64,000 nt of DNA from an uncultured Methanobrevibacter sp. (GTDB taxonomy: Archaea; Methanobacteriota; Methanobacteria; Methanobacteriales; Methanobacteriaceae), in contig NZ_CAKVFS010000005.1 in NCBI RefSeq assembly GCF_934746965.1, positions 62,001 to 126,000 on the forward strand. Reading direction: 5' to 3'. The notes beneath the pieces were generated by a model. That model was not told the DNA's origin. It did no database searches and worked only from the letters and a program-made list of their open reading frames with translations. Positions 8,512 through 17,626 of the stretch are shown piece after piece. Each line of letters begins with the position of its first letter. Position 1 is the stretch's first letter. A program made the position numbers and the translations under genes.

Positions 8512-10896
8512 ATGGACGATGAAGTTTTAGAAATGTATGAAAAAGTCAAAGATAAATTGACTGAAGAAGAATTTGAACAGAAAATAAATGAAATTTCTCA
8601 AGGATACGAAGGTATAAGTTTCATGAGTGATTTGGACATTGCTAAACAAATAGTAGATAGTATAAATGGTCCTGATGAAAATGATTCTTTAACTAATAGT
8701 GATGATGTTTTGGATATTGGTGATTTAGAAGAAGGATCTCAAGGAGTTATCGCAGGATTGGTTACTAGTATTTCAAATCCAAAATCATTTAAAACACGTA
8801 AAGGTAAAGAAGGTAAAGTCTGTAATCTTGAATTAGAAGATAATACTGGTAAAATTAGAGTAGTATTATGGACAGAAAATATCAAACTTCTTAAAAATTT
8901 TGAAGAAGGGGATATTGTCAAAATCACTGATGTAGATATAAAAGAAGGTTACATGGGTGGTAATGAAGCTAATTTGAGACCTAGGTCAACTATAACTCAT
9001 TTTAAAGATGCAGATTTATCAAAATTCCCAGAATATAATCAAAATATAACTGATATTGAAGATCTTGTTCCAGATACAAAAGCAAACATTATTGCTAGAA
9101 TAATAAGAATTCCAACTCCAAGAACATATGAAAAAAATGGAAAAGAAGGAAAAGTTACTTCTTTGGAGTTAAAAGACGCAACTGGTGAAATATCATATAC
9201 TTTATGGAATAAAAATGTTGATTTAATTGAAGAATTAGGATTAGATGCTGGAGATTCTGTAAAAATATTGGGTGCTCAAGTGAGAGAAAGAAATGGGGAA
9301 AAATCTTTAACTCACTGGGATGGTAGAATAATCAAAGGTGATTTTGATGTTCCGGAATTCAATCAAGAATTTATTAAAATTGGGGATATTACAGAGCAAA
9401 ATAATGTAGCTATTAAAGGTGTAATTTCTAAGTTACAGGATATTAGAACATTCATGAGAAAATCAGATAATTCAGAGGGTAAATTAAGAAACTTTGAAGT
9501 TACTGATGATACAGGTTCTATTAGAACTACTGTATGGGGAAATGACACAGACTTACCAATAAACAAGGGAGACATTGTTAAAATTATTGGTGCTGATGCT
9601 CGCTTTGATGATTATACTGAAAGTGGGTATTCACTTAATACAAATTTTAACACTCAAATAACATTAAACCCTGAAAATTTATCTGTTGAAGAAATGGATT
9701 TATTTGATGAGTTAAAACAAAAAGTTTCTCAAATTATTAGACTTAGTGAAGTTGAAGAATTTGATGAAGATGGAGCTGAAGTTGATGTTATTGGAAGAAT
9801 ATTTGCTATTGGAGAAATTAATGAATTCCAGAGAGATGATGGTAGTGTAGGATATGCACGTTCAGCTAGTTTTTCTGATGGGGAAGGCCGTGTTCGTTTA
9901 TCATTCTGGGATGATAAGGCTAAACAAGAATATAAACCAGGGGATGCATATAAACTTGAAAATGCAAGAGTCAGGTTAGGTATGTATGAGGTTGAGTTAA
10001 ATATTGGGAGTTCTGCTCGTGTAATTAAATTATCTGAAGATGATAATGAAGCAAGATTCCTTCCATCTTTCAAAACTATTGAAACAATGCTTTATAAACA
10101 TAAATCTATTTCTGATGTTGAAGAAGATGATGAAGGTCTTATTGTTACTGGTAGGGTAATTGAAGCAAATGATGTTCATGAATTTAACAGGGATGATGGA
10201 ACTAAAGGTTTTGTTAAGTCTTTAGAAATAGCTGATAATTCTGGTTCTATTAATGTTACATTATGGAATGAAAACGCTAAAAAAGAGTGGAATGCTGGAG
10301 ATGCTATTAAATTCCAAGATCCTCAAATTACATATAGAAATGATAGTTTGGAAATCAATGTATCAAGATCCACTTCAATTCTTGAACCTAATGAAACAGA
10401 ACTTGAAGAATTACCTACTTATGATGAATTGAAAGAATCAATTTATGTTCCTAAGACTATTGAATCTTTAGAAGATGATGATAGAAATGTTCGTATTACA
10501 GGTACTCTTAAAGAAGTATTTGGTAATAAAGTATTAATTACTAAATGTCCTAGTTGTGGAAATACTATTGACCAATCTTCTGAAGAATTTGTCTGTGAGT
10601 TTTGTGGAGATACAATAGATGAACCTAGGTATCTTTTAATGATTCCAGCTAGACTTGAAGATGATACTGGTGAAATTTCAATTACTTTCTTTGATAACTT
10701 AGCTGAAGAACTTCTTGACATGAAAAAAGAAGAAATAATTTCTATTACTGATAATGGTTCTGATTTAGGAGTCATGGAAGGTAAAATTGATGATTTGAAT
10801 GGTTTAACTGTTGAAGTTATTACTAATGTTAGTTTTGATGATTATAATGAAGAAATTAGGCTTAATCCTAAAAGAATTTTATCTAAATATTACTGA
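8512..10896 (+). CDS. rpa: Replication protein A, multi-OB-fold single-stranded DNA-binding protein
   Basis: A 794-residue single-stranded DNA-binding protein for replication and repair. After a short helical N-terminus I count five tandem OB-fold units, about residues 70-165, 180-275, 287-380, 405-505 and 525-620, each with the repeated pattern EGKV-x-LEL-x-D-x-TG-x-I-x-x-x-LW. A sixth, C-terminal unit holds a C4 zinc finger (CPSC near 679, CEFC near 698), as in RPA large subunits. The start ATG follows GAGGGG. RadA comes 30 bases downstream, so both recombination proteins are probably made together. Confidence 0.92.
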   Translation: MDDEVLEMYEKVKDKLTEEEFEQKINEISQGYEGISFMSDLDIAKQIVDSINGPDENDSLTNSDDVLDIGDLEEGSQGVIAGLVTSISNPKSFKTRKGKEGKVCNLELEDNTGKIRVVLWTENIKLLKNFEEGDIVKITDVDIKEGYMGGNEANLRPRSTITHFKDADLSKFPEYNQNITDIEDLVPDTKANIIARIIRIPTPRTYEKNGKEGKVTSLELKDATGEISYTLWNKNVDLIEELGLDAGDSVKILGAQVRERNGEKSLTHWDGRIIKGDFDVPEFNQEFIKIGDITEQNNVAIKGVISKLQDIRTFMRKSDNSEGKLRNFEVTDDTGSIRTTVWGNDTDLPINKGDIVKIIGADARFDDYTESGYSLNTNFNTQITLNPENLSVEEMDLFDELKQKVSQIIRLSEVEEFDEDGAEVDVIGRIFAIGEINEFQRDDGSVGYARSASFSDGEGRVRLSFWDDKAKQEYKPGDAYKLENARVRLGMYEVELNIGSSARVIKLSEDDNEARFLPSFKTIETMLYKHKSISDVEEDDEGLIVTGRVIEANDVHEFNRDDGTKGFVKSLEIADNSGSINVTLWNENAKKEWNAGDAIKFQDPQITYRNDSLEINVSRSTSILEPNETELEELPTYDELKESIYVPKTIESLEDDDRNVRITGTLKEVFGNKVLITKCPSCGNTIDQSSEEFVCEFCGDTIDEPRYLLMIPARLEDDTGEISITFFDNLAEELLDMKKEEIISITDNGSDLGVMEGKIDDLNGLTVEVITNVSFDDYNEEIRLNPKRILSKYY

Positions 10897-10926
10897 AATA
10901 AAACAAATTAATGAGGCATGATTATT

Positions 10927-11862
10927 ATGGTGGAATTAGAAGATTTACCAAGTGTTGGTGAAAAAACAGCAGAAAAATTAAGAGATGCAGGTTTTGCAGA
11001 CATGATGAGGTTAGCTACTGCAACTCCTAAAGAATTATCTGTTAAAGCAGAAATTGGTGAAGGTGTAGCTGAAAAAGTTATTGAAGCAGCTCGTAAATCT
11101 GAAAAAATAGATTTTGAAACAGCTTTTGATGTTCTTGAAAGAAGAAGAGATGTAGGTCACATTTCTGTTGGAAGTGAAGGTTTCAATGATTTAATTGGTG
11201 GTGGAATTGAAACTCAATCAATTACTGAAGTATTTGGCGAGTTTGGATCAGGTAAAAGTCAAATTTCTCATGAATTAGCAGTTACTGTACAATTACCTCC
11301 TGAAAAAGGTGGACTTGACGCTGAATGTGTATTTATTGATACTGAAAATACTTTTCGTCCAGAAAGAATTGAACAAATAGCTAATGGATTTGAATTAGAT
11401 GTGGAAGAAGTTTTACAAAGAATTCATGTAGCTCGTGCATTTAACTCTTCTCACCAAATTTTAATGGCTGAAAAAATCAATGAACTCATTCAACAAGGTA
11501 ATAATATTAAATTAGTCATTGTAGATTCATTAATGGCTCATTTCAGAGCTGAATATGTTGGAAGGGAATCTTTAGCTGTAAGACAACAAAAATTAAATCA
11601 ACATTTACATGCACTTCAGCAAATAGCTAACACATATAATGTAGCTGTTTTCATAACAAATCAAGTTCAAGCTAAACCTGATTCTTTCTTTGGAAGTCCT
11701 ACTAAAGCTATTGGTGGACATGTTTTAGGGCATGCATCTACTTACAGGATCTGGCTTAAAAAAGGTTTAGCAGGTAAAAGAATTGCTCGTTTAGTTGATA
11801 GTCCTCATTTACCTGAAGGTGAATGTGTATTTAAAATTAAAACAGAAGGTATTGTTGATTAG
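10927..11862 (+). CDS. radA: DNA repair and recombination protein RadA
   Basis: The archaeal RecA/Rad51 recombinase, 311 residues, full length. An N-terminal helix-hairpin-helix (LPSVGEKTAEKL) precedes the ATPase core with Walker A GEFGSGKSQ near 108, Walker B LVIVDSL near 200 and the DNA-binding loop region NQVQAKPDSFFG. It forms filaments on single-stranded DNA and carries out strand exchange. I start it at ATG 10927, giving the usual MVELEDLPSVG; an ATG at 10918 adds three residues but lies against the GAGG site. A T-rich tract after the stop (11872-11893) probably ends transcription. Confidence 0.95.
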   Translation: MVELEDLPSVGEKTAEKLRDAGFADMMRLATATPKELSVKAEIGEGVAEKVIEAARKSEKIDFETAFDVLERRRDVGHISVGSEGFNDLIGGGIETQSITEVFGEFGSGKSQISHELAVTVQLPPEKGGLDAECVFIDTENTFRPERIEQIANGFELDVEEVLQRIHVARAFNSSHQILMAEKINELIQQGNNIKLVIVDSLMAHFRAEYVGRESLAVRQQKLNQHLHALQQIANTYNVAVFITNQVQAKPDSFFGSPTKAIGGHVLGHASTYRIWLKKGLAGKRIARLVDSPHLPEGECVFKIKTEGIVD

Positions 11863-11957
11863 TGCCAATTACCTTTTTTAACCCCTCTTTTTTATTATCA
11901 TTTTATAACAAATGTTTATAAACTTGTTTGTTCAATATTTATACCCGTGGTATTAAT

Positions 11958-12863
11958 ATGAATGCAATTGAAATTACAATTATATCTATTGTTTTAATGA
12001 TTGGTTTAGGTTATGTTCTTAAAAGAATAGATTTTTTAAGTGAAAAAGATATTGATCCTTTAAATAAAATTGTAATGTATATTCTTATGCCTTGTATGAT
12101 TTTTTCTGCACTTTATTCTGCAGATATGAGTTTATTACCTACTCTGGGGATTTTACCTTTTGTTATTTTAACAGCATCTATTCTTTCAGGAGTTATTTCA
12201 TATATTGTTCTTAAAAGACTTCATTATGATGATAAAAAAATTTGGAGTGTTTTAGTAACTGTAATGATAGCTAATACAGCATTTATGGGGTATCCTGTTA
12301 ATTTAGGTGTTTATGGTCATCCCGGATTTTTAAGAGCTATCTTTTGTGATTTAGCTACAACTTGTATGTTTTTATTATTGTCATTTGTTTTAGTTCTTAA
12401 ATTTGGAGGAACTGTTAAAAAAGCGTTTAAGAAGATTTTGTTGTTTCCTCCTTTGTGGGCTGTTGTTTTAGGTATTTCATTTAATTTATTAAATGTTCCT
12501 ATTGGTCCTGTTGTGGATAAGACGATTGGTTATTTGGCTGATGGTGCTATTCCTTTGATTATGATTTCACTTGGTTTATCAATAGAACTTGAAGGTCTTG
12601 CTAGAAGTAAGGATATGGTTATTTTTACATCTATTGTTAAATTAGGTGTATTTCCATTAATTGCTTTAGTTGTGGTGTCTGCATTAGGACTCACTGGTTT
12701 ACAACATGATGTTGGGATTATTGAGGCAGCTATGCCTTCAGGTATGCTGTCTTTATTATTGGCTATTACTTATAAATTAGATTATGAACTAACTTCAGAT
12801 TGTATTTTAATAAATACTGTTATTTCATTAATAACTTTACCAGTCATAATGACATTATTATAA
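11958..12863 (+). CDS. Auxin efflux carrier (AEC) family transporter, copy 1
   Basis: A 301-residue membrane protein with about ten hydrophobic helices in two halves, matching the AEC/malate-permease family (MNAIEIT start, NKIVMYILMPCMIFSALY, and the C-terminal EAAMPSGM). Substrates in archaea are unknown; related bacterial carriers move malate or other organic acids. The ATG at 11958 follows a GTGG stretch; an upstream TTG adds an unlikely 10-residue lead. It has its own terminator hairpin at 12871-12903, so the second copy is probably transcribed separately. Confidence 0.85.
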   Translation: MNAIEITIISIVLMIGLGYVLKRIDFLSEKDIDPLNKIVMYILMPCMIFSALYSADMSLLPTLGILPFVILTASILSGVISYIVLKRLHYDDKKIWSVLVTVMIANTAFMGYPVNLGVYGHPGFLRAIFCDLATTCMFLLLSFVLVLKFGGTVKKAFKKILLFPPLWAVVLGISFNLLNVPIGPVVDKTIGYLADGAIPLIMISLGLSIELEGLARSKDMVIFTSIVKLGVFPLIALVVVSALGLTGLQHDVGIIEAAMPSGMLSLLLAITYKLDYELTSDCILINTVISLITLPVIMTLL

Positions 12864-12870
12864 ATAATTT

Positions 12871-12903
12871 GAACAGGTTTCTGTTCTATTTTTATTTTTT
12901 TTT
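12871..12903 (+). terminator. Hairpin and T-tract after the first AEC carrier
   Basis: GAACAG-GTTT-CTGTTC, a perfect 6-bp stem with a 4-base loop, is followed by a long T-rich tract. It starts 7 bases after the carrier stop and separates the two paralogues. Confidence 0.75.
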
Positions 12904-12923
12904 ACATAGTGGAGGTGATGTAT

Positions 12924-13829
12924 GTGAATGCAATTGAGATTACAATTATATCAATTTTTTTAATGATTGGTGTTGGATATGTTCTTAAAAGAATAGATTT
13001 TTTAAGTGAAAAAGATATTGATCCTTTAAATAAAATTGTAATGTATGTTCTTTTACCTTGTATGATTTTTTCTGCACTTTATTCTGCAGACATGAAAATG
13101 CTACCTACATTAGGAACATTACCTTTTATTATTCTAGCAGAATCTGCAATTTGTGGAGTTATTGCATATATTATTTTAAAATGTAAACATTATGATGATA
13201 TAAAAACGTGGAGTGTTTTACTTCCTCTTTTAATATCTAATACTGCATTTGTAGGTTATCCGGTTACATTAGGTGTTTATGGTCATCAAGGTTTTGTAAT
13301 GGCAGTTTTCTGTGATTTAGCTACTACGGTTATATTCTTAATATTGTCATTTGTTTTAGTTCTTAAATTTGGCGGGACTATTAAAAATGCATTTAAGAAG
13401 ATTTTGTTGTTTCCTCCTTTGTGGGCTGTTGTTTTAGGTATTTCATTTAATTTGTTAAATGTTCATATTGGTCCTGTTGTGGATAAGACGATTGGTTATT
13501 TGGCTGATGGTGCTATTCCTTTGATTATGATTTCACTGGGTCTTGCAATTAAATTTGAAGGGTTTAATAGGAATAAATCATTGGTGTGTATTAATTCATT
13601 TATTAAATTGATTTTATGTCCGGTAGTTACTTTAATTATTGTTTCTTATTTGGGTTTTACAGGTTTGCAAAATAATATTGGAATTATTGAGGCAGCTATG
13701 CCTTCTGGAACAATGTCATTGGTTTTAGCTATTACTTATAAATTGGATTATGAGTTAACTTCAGATTGTATTTTAGTAAATGCTATAATTTCACTTGTGA
13801 CTTTACCTGTCTTAATAATGATATTGTAA
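12924..13829 (+). CDS. Auxin efflux carrier (AEC) family transporter, copy 2
   Basis: A second 301-residue AEC carrier, clearly a tandem duplicate of the gene before it. The first 60 codons and a block of about 150 bases in the middle (13393-13545) are almost identical to copy 1, while the segments between have drifted. The start is GTG at 12924, giving the same MNAIEIT opening as copy 1, 8 bases after GGAGG at 12911-12915. Other in-frame GTG and ATG codons there fall inside the binding site. Substrate may differ from copy 1. Confidence 0.85.
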   Translation: MNAIEITIISIFLMIGVGYVLKRIDFLSEKDIDPLNKIVMYVLLPCMIFSALYSADMKMLPTLGTLPFIILAESAICGVIAYIILKCKHYDDIKTWSVLLPLLISNTAFVGYPVTLGVYGHQGFVMAVFCDLATTVIFLILSFVLVLKFGGTIKNAFKKILLFPPLWAVVLGISFNLLNVHIGPVVDKTIGYLADGAIPLIMISLGLAIKFEGFNRNKSLVCINSFIKLILCPVVTLIIVSYLGFTGLQNNIGIIEAAMPSGTMSLVLAITYKLDYELTSDCILVNAIISLVTLPVLIMIL

Positions 13830-13906
13830 CCATTAAATTTTAAAATTTAACTTAGCCTAAATTTATTAATTTTGTTAAAGAATTATCTTTGTTATTTTTT
13901 AGCTTT

Positions 13907-13922
13907 TAAAAACATGTTTTTA
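13907..13922. promoter_or_regulatory. Perfect 16-base palindrome, possible operator
   Basis: TAAAAACATGTTTTTA reads the same on both strands. It lies about 80 bases after the second AEC stop and about 65 bases before the first TATA-like sequence of the hdrA region. In such AT-rich DNA a chance palindrome is possible, so the operator call is weak. Confidence 0.3.
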
Positions 13923-14041
13923 GTTCTTATTTGGCTTTAATAATAATTCTAATTCCTTTAAATTTTTCTGATATATAAATGTTACTCACTAACTTCTATA
14001 GAAATCTTTATTAATGTGTCTTTACTACATATTTAATATCT

Positions 14042-14074
14042 AATTATTTTCTAAAAATTAGAATAATTTTTTTT
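14042..14074 (+). terminator. Terminator-like hairpin with T-run in the hdrA upstream region
   Basis: AATTATT(TT)CTAA-AAA-TTAGAATAATT folds into an 11-bp stem with a two-base bulge and is followed by six T. It ends about 60 bases before the hdrA start. It could end the AEC transcript or act in the hdrA leader, depending on which TATA-like sequence is used. Confidence 0.5.
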
Positions 14075-14134
14075 GCATAAAATTTTTATTAATATAATTA
14101 GATTTTTTCACGACTTGTACAAGGTGAATTAAAT

Positions 14135-16123
14135 ATGGCAGAAGAAAAAAGAGATAATAATGAAGAATTAAGGATTGGTGTTTACGTCTGTCACTGTGGT
14201 GTAAACGTTGGTGGAGTTGTAGATTGTCCAGATGTCGCAGAATACGCAAGTACCTTGCCTGATGTTGTTGTAGCAAAGGATTACAAATACATGTGTTCTG
14301 ACCCAGGTCAATTAATGATTCAAGAAGATATTAAAGCACACAACCTCAACAGGGTTGTTGTAGCTGCATGTTCTCCTCGTCTTCACGAACCTACTTTCCG
14401 TAGATGTGTAGAAGAAGCTGGTTTAAACAAATTTTTATTTGAATTTGCAAACTTAAGGGAACAAGACTCTTGGGTACACATGAACGAACCTGAAGCAGCA
14501 ACTGAAAAAGCTAAAGATTTAACTCGTATGGCTGTTGCTAAAGCAAGATTACTCGAACCATTAGAAGCTACTAAAGTAGCTGTAGATAACAAAGCATTAG
14601 TTATCGGTGGTGGAGTATGTGGTATTCAAACCGCTTTAGATTTAGGTGACATGGGATTCAAAACTTACATGGTTGAAAGACACCCTACTATTGGAGGTAG
14701 GATGGGACAATTAGATAAAACTTTCCCAACTCTTGACTGTTCAATGTGTATTTTAGCACCAAAAATGGTAGACGTTTCCAAACATGAAAACATCGAATTA
14801 ATTACCTACGCAGAAGTTAAACAAGTAGACGGATACATTGGTAACTTCCATGTAACTGTAGGTAAAAAAGCAAGATACGTAATCGAAGAAGATTGTACTG
14901 GATGTGGATCTTGTGTAGAAGCTTGTCCAATTGAAATACCTAACTACTACGATGAAGGTGTAGGTATGGTTAAAGCTGCTTACATTCCATTCCCTCAAGC
15001 TGTACCATTATGTGCAACTATTGATAAAGATTACTGTATTGGCTGTATGTTATGTGACCAAGCTTGTGAACGTGGTGCAATTGACCACAATCAACAACCA
15101 TCTGAAATTAAATTAGATGTTGGTACTATTATCGCAGCTACTGGTTACGATCCATTTGACCCATCTGGTATTTACCAATACGGATACGGACGTTTCACTA
15201 ACGTAATTACTGGTATGGAAATTGAAAGGATGATTAATGCATCTGGTCCTACTGGTGGACATGTTGTAAAACCATCTGATGGTAAAGAACCTGAACGTGT
15301 TGCATTCATCCATTGTGTTGGTTCTAGGGATGAACAAATCGGTAAACCATATTGTTCCAGAGTATGTTGTATGTACTCTATGAAAAACGCTCAATTATGT
15401 ATTGACCACGAACCAGATACTGAAGTAACCTGTTACTACATGGATATTCGTGCATTTGGTAAAGGATACGAAGAGTTCTACAAAACCTCTCAAGAAAAAT
15501 ATGGTATTGAATTTATCAGAGGTAAACCTGCTCAAATCTTCGAAAATGATGATTTAACTTTAACTATCAGAGCAGAAGATACTTTACTCGGTAAAGTAAC
15601 TGAATACACTTATGACTTAGTTGTATTAAGTGTTGGTCTTGAACACCCTGAAGGTTCAGAAGAACTCAGACAAACTTTAGGTGTTTCCAAATCCTCCGAC
15701 GGATTCTATATGGAAGCTCACCCTAAACTCAGACCTGTTGACACCTTAACTGATGGTGTTTACATTGCTGGTGTAGCACAAGGTCCTAAAGATATTCCTG
15801 ACTCCGTAGCACAAGGTTCAGCTGCAGCATCTAGGGCAGCTATCCCAATGGCTAAAGGTCAAGTAGAAATCGAACCTATTATTGCACGTACTGATGATGT
15901 AGTCTGTGGTGCTTGTGAAGTTTGTGTTGAATTATGTCCATATGGAGCTATCTCCATTGTTGGTGAAGATGCTGCTGCTCACGCAGAAATCAATGCTGCA
16001 TTATGTAAAGGATGTGGTACTTGTGTAGGTGCATGTCCATCTGGAGCTATGGATCAACAACACTTCAAAACAGATCAAATCATGGCACAAATCAGTGCAG
16101 CTCTTGAAGACGTAGGTAAATAG
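14135..16123 (+). CDS. hdrA: CoB-CoM heterodisulfide reductase, subunit A
   Basis: The flavin and iron-sulfur subunit of heterodisulfide reductase, which regenerates coenzymes M and B at the end of methanogenesis and takes part in flavin-based electron bifurcation with the MvhADG hydrogenase. The 662-residue chain has an N-terminal Cys region (VCHCGVNVGG), an FAD site (VIGGGVCGIQ near 155), two [4Fe-4S] motifs near 254 and 300 (CTGCGSC, CIGCMLC), further Cys (CCMYSM), and two C-terminal clusters near 590 and 625. No in-frame TGA suggests selenocysteine. Codons are richer in C-ending forms (TAC, AAC, ATC) than in neighbouring genes, as expected for a highly expressed protein. It stands alone, without hdrBC. 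Confidence 0.96.
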   Translation: MAEEKRDNNEELRIGVYVCHCGVNVGGVVDCPDVAEYASTLPDVVVAKDYKYMCSDPGQLMIQEDIKAHNLNRVVVAACSPRLHEPTFRRCVEEAGLNKFLFEFANLREQDSWVHMNEPEAATEKAKDLTRMAVAKARLLEPLEATKVAVDNKALVIGGGVCGIQTALDLGDMGFKTYMVERHPTIGGRMGQLDKTFPTLDCSMCILAPKMVDVSKHENIELITYAEVKQVDGYIGNFHVTVGKKARYVIEEDCTGCGSCVEACPIEIPNYYDEGVGMVKAAYIPFPQAVPLCATIDKDYCIGCMLCDQACERGAIDHNQQPSEIKLDVGTIIAATGYDPFDPSGIYQYGYGRFTNVITGMEIERMINASGPTGGHVVKPSDGKEPERVAFIHCVGSRDEQIGKPYCSRVCCMYSMKNAQLCIDHEPDTEVTCYYMDIRAFGKGYEEFYKTSQEKYGIEFIRGKPAQIFENDDLTLTIRAEDTLLGKVTEYTYDLVVLSVGLEHPEGSEELRQTLGVSKSSDGFYMEAHPKLRPVDTLTDGVYIAGVAQGPKDIPDSVAQGSAAASRAAIPMAKGQVEIEPIIARTDDVVCGACEVCVELCPYGAISIVGEDAAAHAEINAALCKGCGTCVGACPSGAMDQQHFKTDQIMAQISAALEDVGK

Positions 16124-16127
16124 ATGC

Positions 16128-16157
16128 GGAGATTTTTATCTCCAATTCTTTTTTTTT
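16128..16157 (+). terminator. Intrinsic-type terminator of hdrA
   Basis: GGAGAT-TTTT-ATCTCC, a perfect 6-bp hairpin, begins 5 bases after the hdrA stop and runs into about ten T. One of the clearest terminators here. Confidence 0.8.
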
Positions 16158-16199
16158 AAAACTAACTTTTTTTAAATACTCTTATTTTTACTGAATTTG

Positions 16200-16232
16200 T
16201 ATGTTATATATCTCAGAAAGGATTGTAACATA
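16200..16232. repeat. Interrupted inverted repeat upstream of glyA
   Basis: TATGTTA and TAACATA, perfect 7-base arms, are separated by 19 bases. The same arm sequence occurs in the longer structure ahead of rpl21e. The role is unknown and chance is possible. Confidence 0.3.
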
Positions 16233-16276
16233 AAACATATCTGTGTATTTTTTCTTTTTTTGACAGTACTACAAAA

Positions 16277-16293
16277 ATCTTATATTATAAGAT
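16277..16293. promoter_or_regulatory. Perfect palindrome in the glyA promoter region
   Basis: ATCTTATA-T-TATAAGAT is a perfect 8+1+8 palindrome about 60 bases before glyA. Its centre, TTATATTATAA, could itself be the TATA box, so a protein bound here would block TBP. Operator use is inference. Confidence 0.4.
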
Positions 16294-16352
16294 GAATATA
16301 AATTACTAGTGTATCGTTAATTTAATACTAATTGGATACTTAGGTGTAGTAA

Positions 16353-17621
16353 ATGACTGATTATCATAATGAAGTTTTAGAATTTGAAAGAATAATGAAA
16401 GAACACACTAATTATATGAGAAATAGTATAAATCTCATTGCTAGTGAAAATATTACAAGTTCAGATGTAACTGAAGCTGTAGCTTCTGATTTAGCTCATA
16501 GATATGCAGAAGGACAGTCTCACGAAAGATTATACGAAGGATGTCAATATATTGATGAAATTGAAGATCGTGTTATAGATTTATCTAAAAAATTGTTCAA
16601 TGTAGATTATGCTAATGTACAACCAATTTCTGGTGTAACTTCTAATTTAGCTGCATTTTTCGGATATTCTAATTATGGAGATAAATTAATGGCTTTAGAT
16701 GTCCCTTATGGTGGACATATTAGTCATGCAAAAGTTAGTGCAGCAGGAATTGCAGGTTTAAAAACTATTAGTCAACCTTTTGACAAAGAAGTTATGAATA
16801 TTGATATTGATGCAATGAATAAAAAAATCCTTGAAGAAAAACCAAAAATAGTTCTTTTTGGAGGAAGTTTATTTTTATTCCCTCATCCTGTAAAAGAAGC
16901 TCGTGAAGCAGCTGATGAAGTAGGAGCAAAAATCATGTATGATGGAGCTCATGTTTTAGGACTTATTGCTGGAGGACAATTCCAACAACCAATAGCTGAA
17001 GGAGCAGATTTAATGATGGGAAGTACTCATAAATCTTTCCCAGGTCCACAAGGAGGAATTATCCTTTCACATGCAGAAAATAAAGAAGTTATTGACAATG
17101 CAGTATTCCCTGGTGTTGTAAGTAATCATCATCTTCATCATTTAGCAGGTTTAGGTATTGCTTCTGCTGAAATGTTAGCATTTGGACAAGATTATGCAAA
17201 ACAAATTATTAAAAACTCTAAAGCATTAGCTCAAGCTTTATATGAACGTGGATTTGACGTGTTATGTGAAGAATTAGGTTTCACAGAATCTCATCAATTA
17301 GCTGTTAATGTTTCAAACATTAGAAGTGCTAGTGATATTGCTCGTGATTTAGCTAACAATGATGTTATCTTAAACAAAAACCTCCTCCCTGGAGATGATG
17401 TAAATGATAGTGATAATCCATCTGGTTTAAGAATTGGAACTCAAGAAATCACTAGAAGAGGTTTAAAAGAAAAAGAAATGGATGAAATAGCTGAATTCAT
17501 TAAAAGAGTTGCTGTTGATAAAGAAGACATCAAAGATGAAGTACGTGAATTCATGGGCCAATACACTACTGTTCATTATTCATTCTCTCAAAATGAAGGT
17601 TATCAATTCCATAAACTTTAG
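16353..17621 (+). CDS. glyA: Serine hydroxymethyltransferase
   Basis: A PLP enzyme that interconverts serine and glycine; in methanogens the one-carbon carrier is tetrahydromethanopterin rather than folate. The 422 residues include the PLP-lysine motif STHKSFPGPQGG near 224-235, and IASENITS, HRYAEGQ and LRIGTQE typical of the family. AGGTG at 16342-16346 lies 6 bases before the ATG. The next gene begins 5 bases after the stop and codes for a flavoprotein linked to the same carrier, so the pair probably forms a one-carbon operon. Confidence 0.95.
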   Translation: MTDYHNEVLEFERIMKEHTNYMRNSINLIASENITSSDVTEAVASDLAHRYAEGQSHERLYEGCQYIDEIEDRVIDLSKKLFNVDYANVQPISGVTSNLAAFFGYSNYGDKLMALDVPYGGHISHAKVSAAGIAGLKTISQPFDKEVMNIDIDAMNKKILEEKPKIVLFGGSLFLFPHPVKEAREAADEVGAKIMYDGAHVLGLIAGGQFQQPIAEGADLMMGSTHKSFPGPQGGIILSHAENKEVIDNAVFPGVVSNHHLHHLAGLGIASAEMLAFGQDYAKQIIKNSKALAQALYERGFDVLCEELGFTESHQLAVNVSNIRSASDIARDLANNDVILNKNLLPGDDVNDSDNPSGLRIGTQEITRRGLKEKEMDEIAEFIKRVAVDKEDIKDEVREFMGQYTTVHYSFSQNEGYQFHKL

Positions 17622-17626
17622 ATAAT

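Larger units (their letters stand above)
13830..14134. other. 305-base intergenic region before hdrA
   Basis: This AT-rich gap holds no gene I can support. It contains a 16-base perfect palindrome (13907-13922), a TATA-like ATATATAAA near 13971, a hairpin with T-run (14042-14074), a second TATA-like TTAATATAA near 14090, and AAGGTGA just before the hdrA start. It may carry both the 3' end of the second AEC transcript and the hdrA promoter and leader. Confidence 0.5.

Noticed and set aside
9729..10073. 114-codon open frame opposite rpa
   Set aside because: It is antisense to an OB-fold repeat with strong family patterns; no independent support.
14135..16123. Selenocysteine in HdrA
   Set aside because: No internal in-frame TGA is needed; all cluster cysteines are encoded by ordinary codons.
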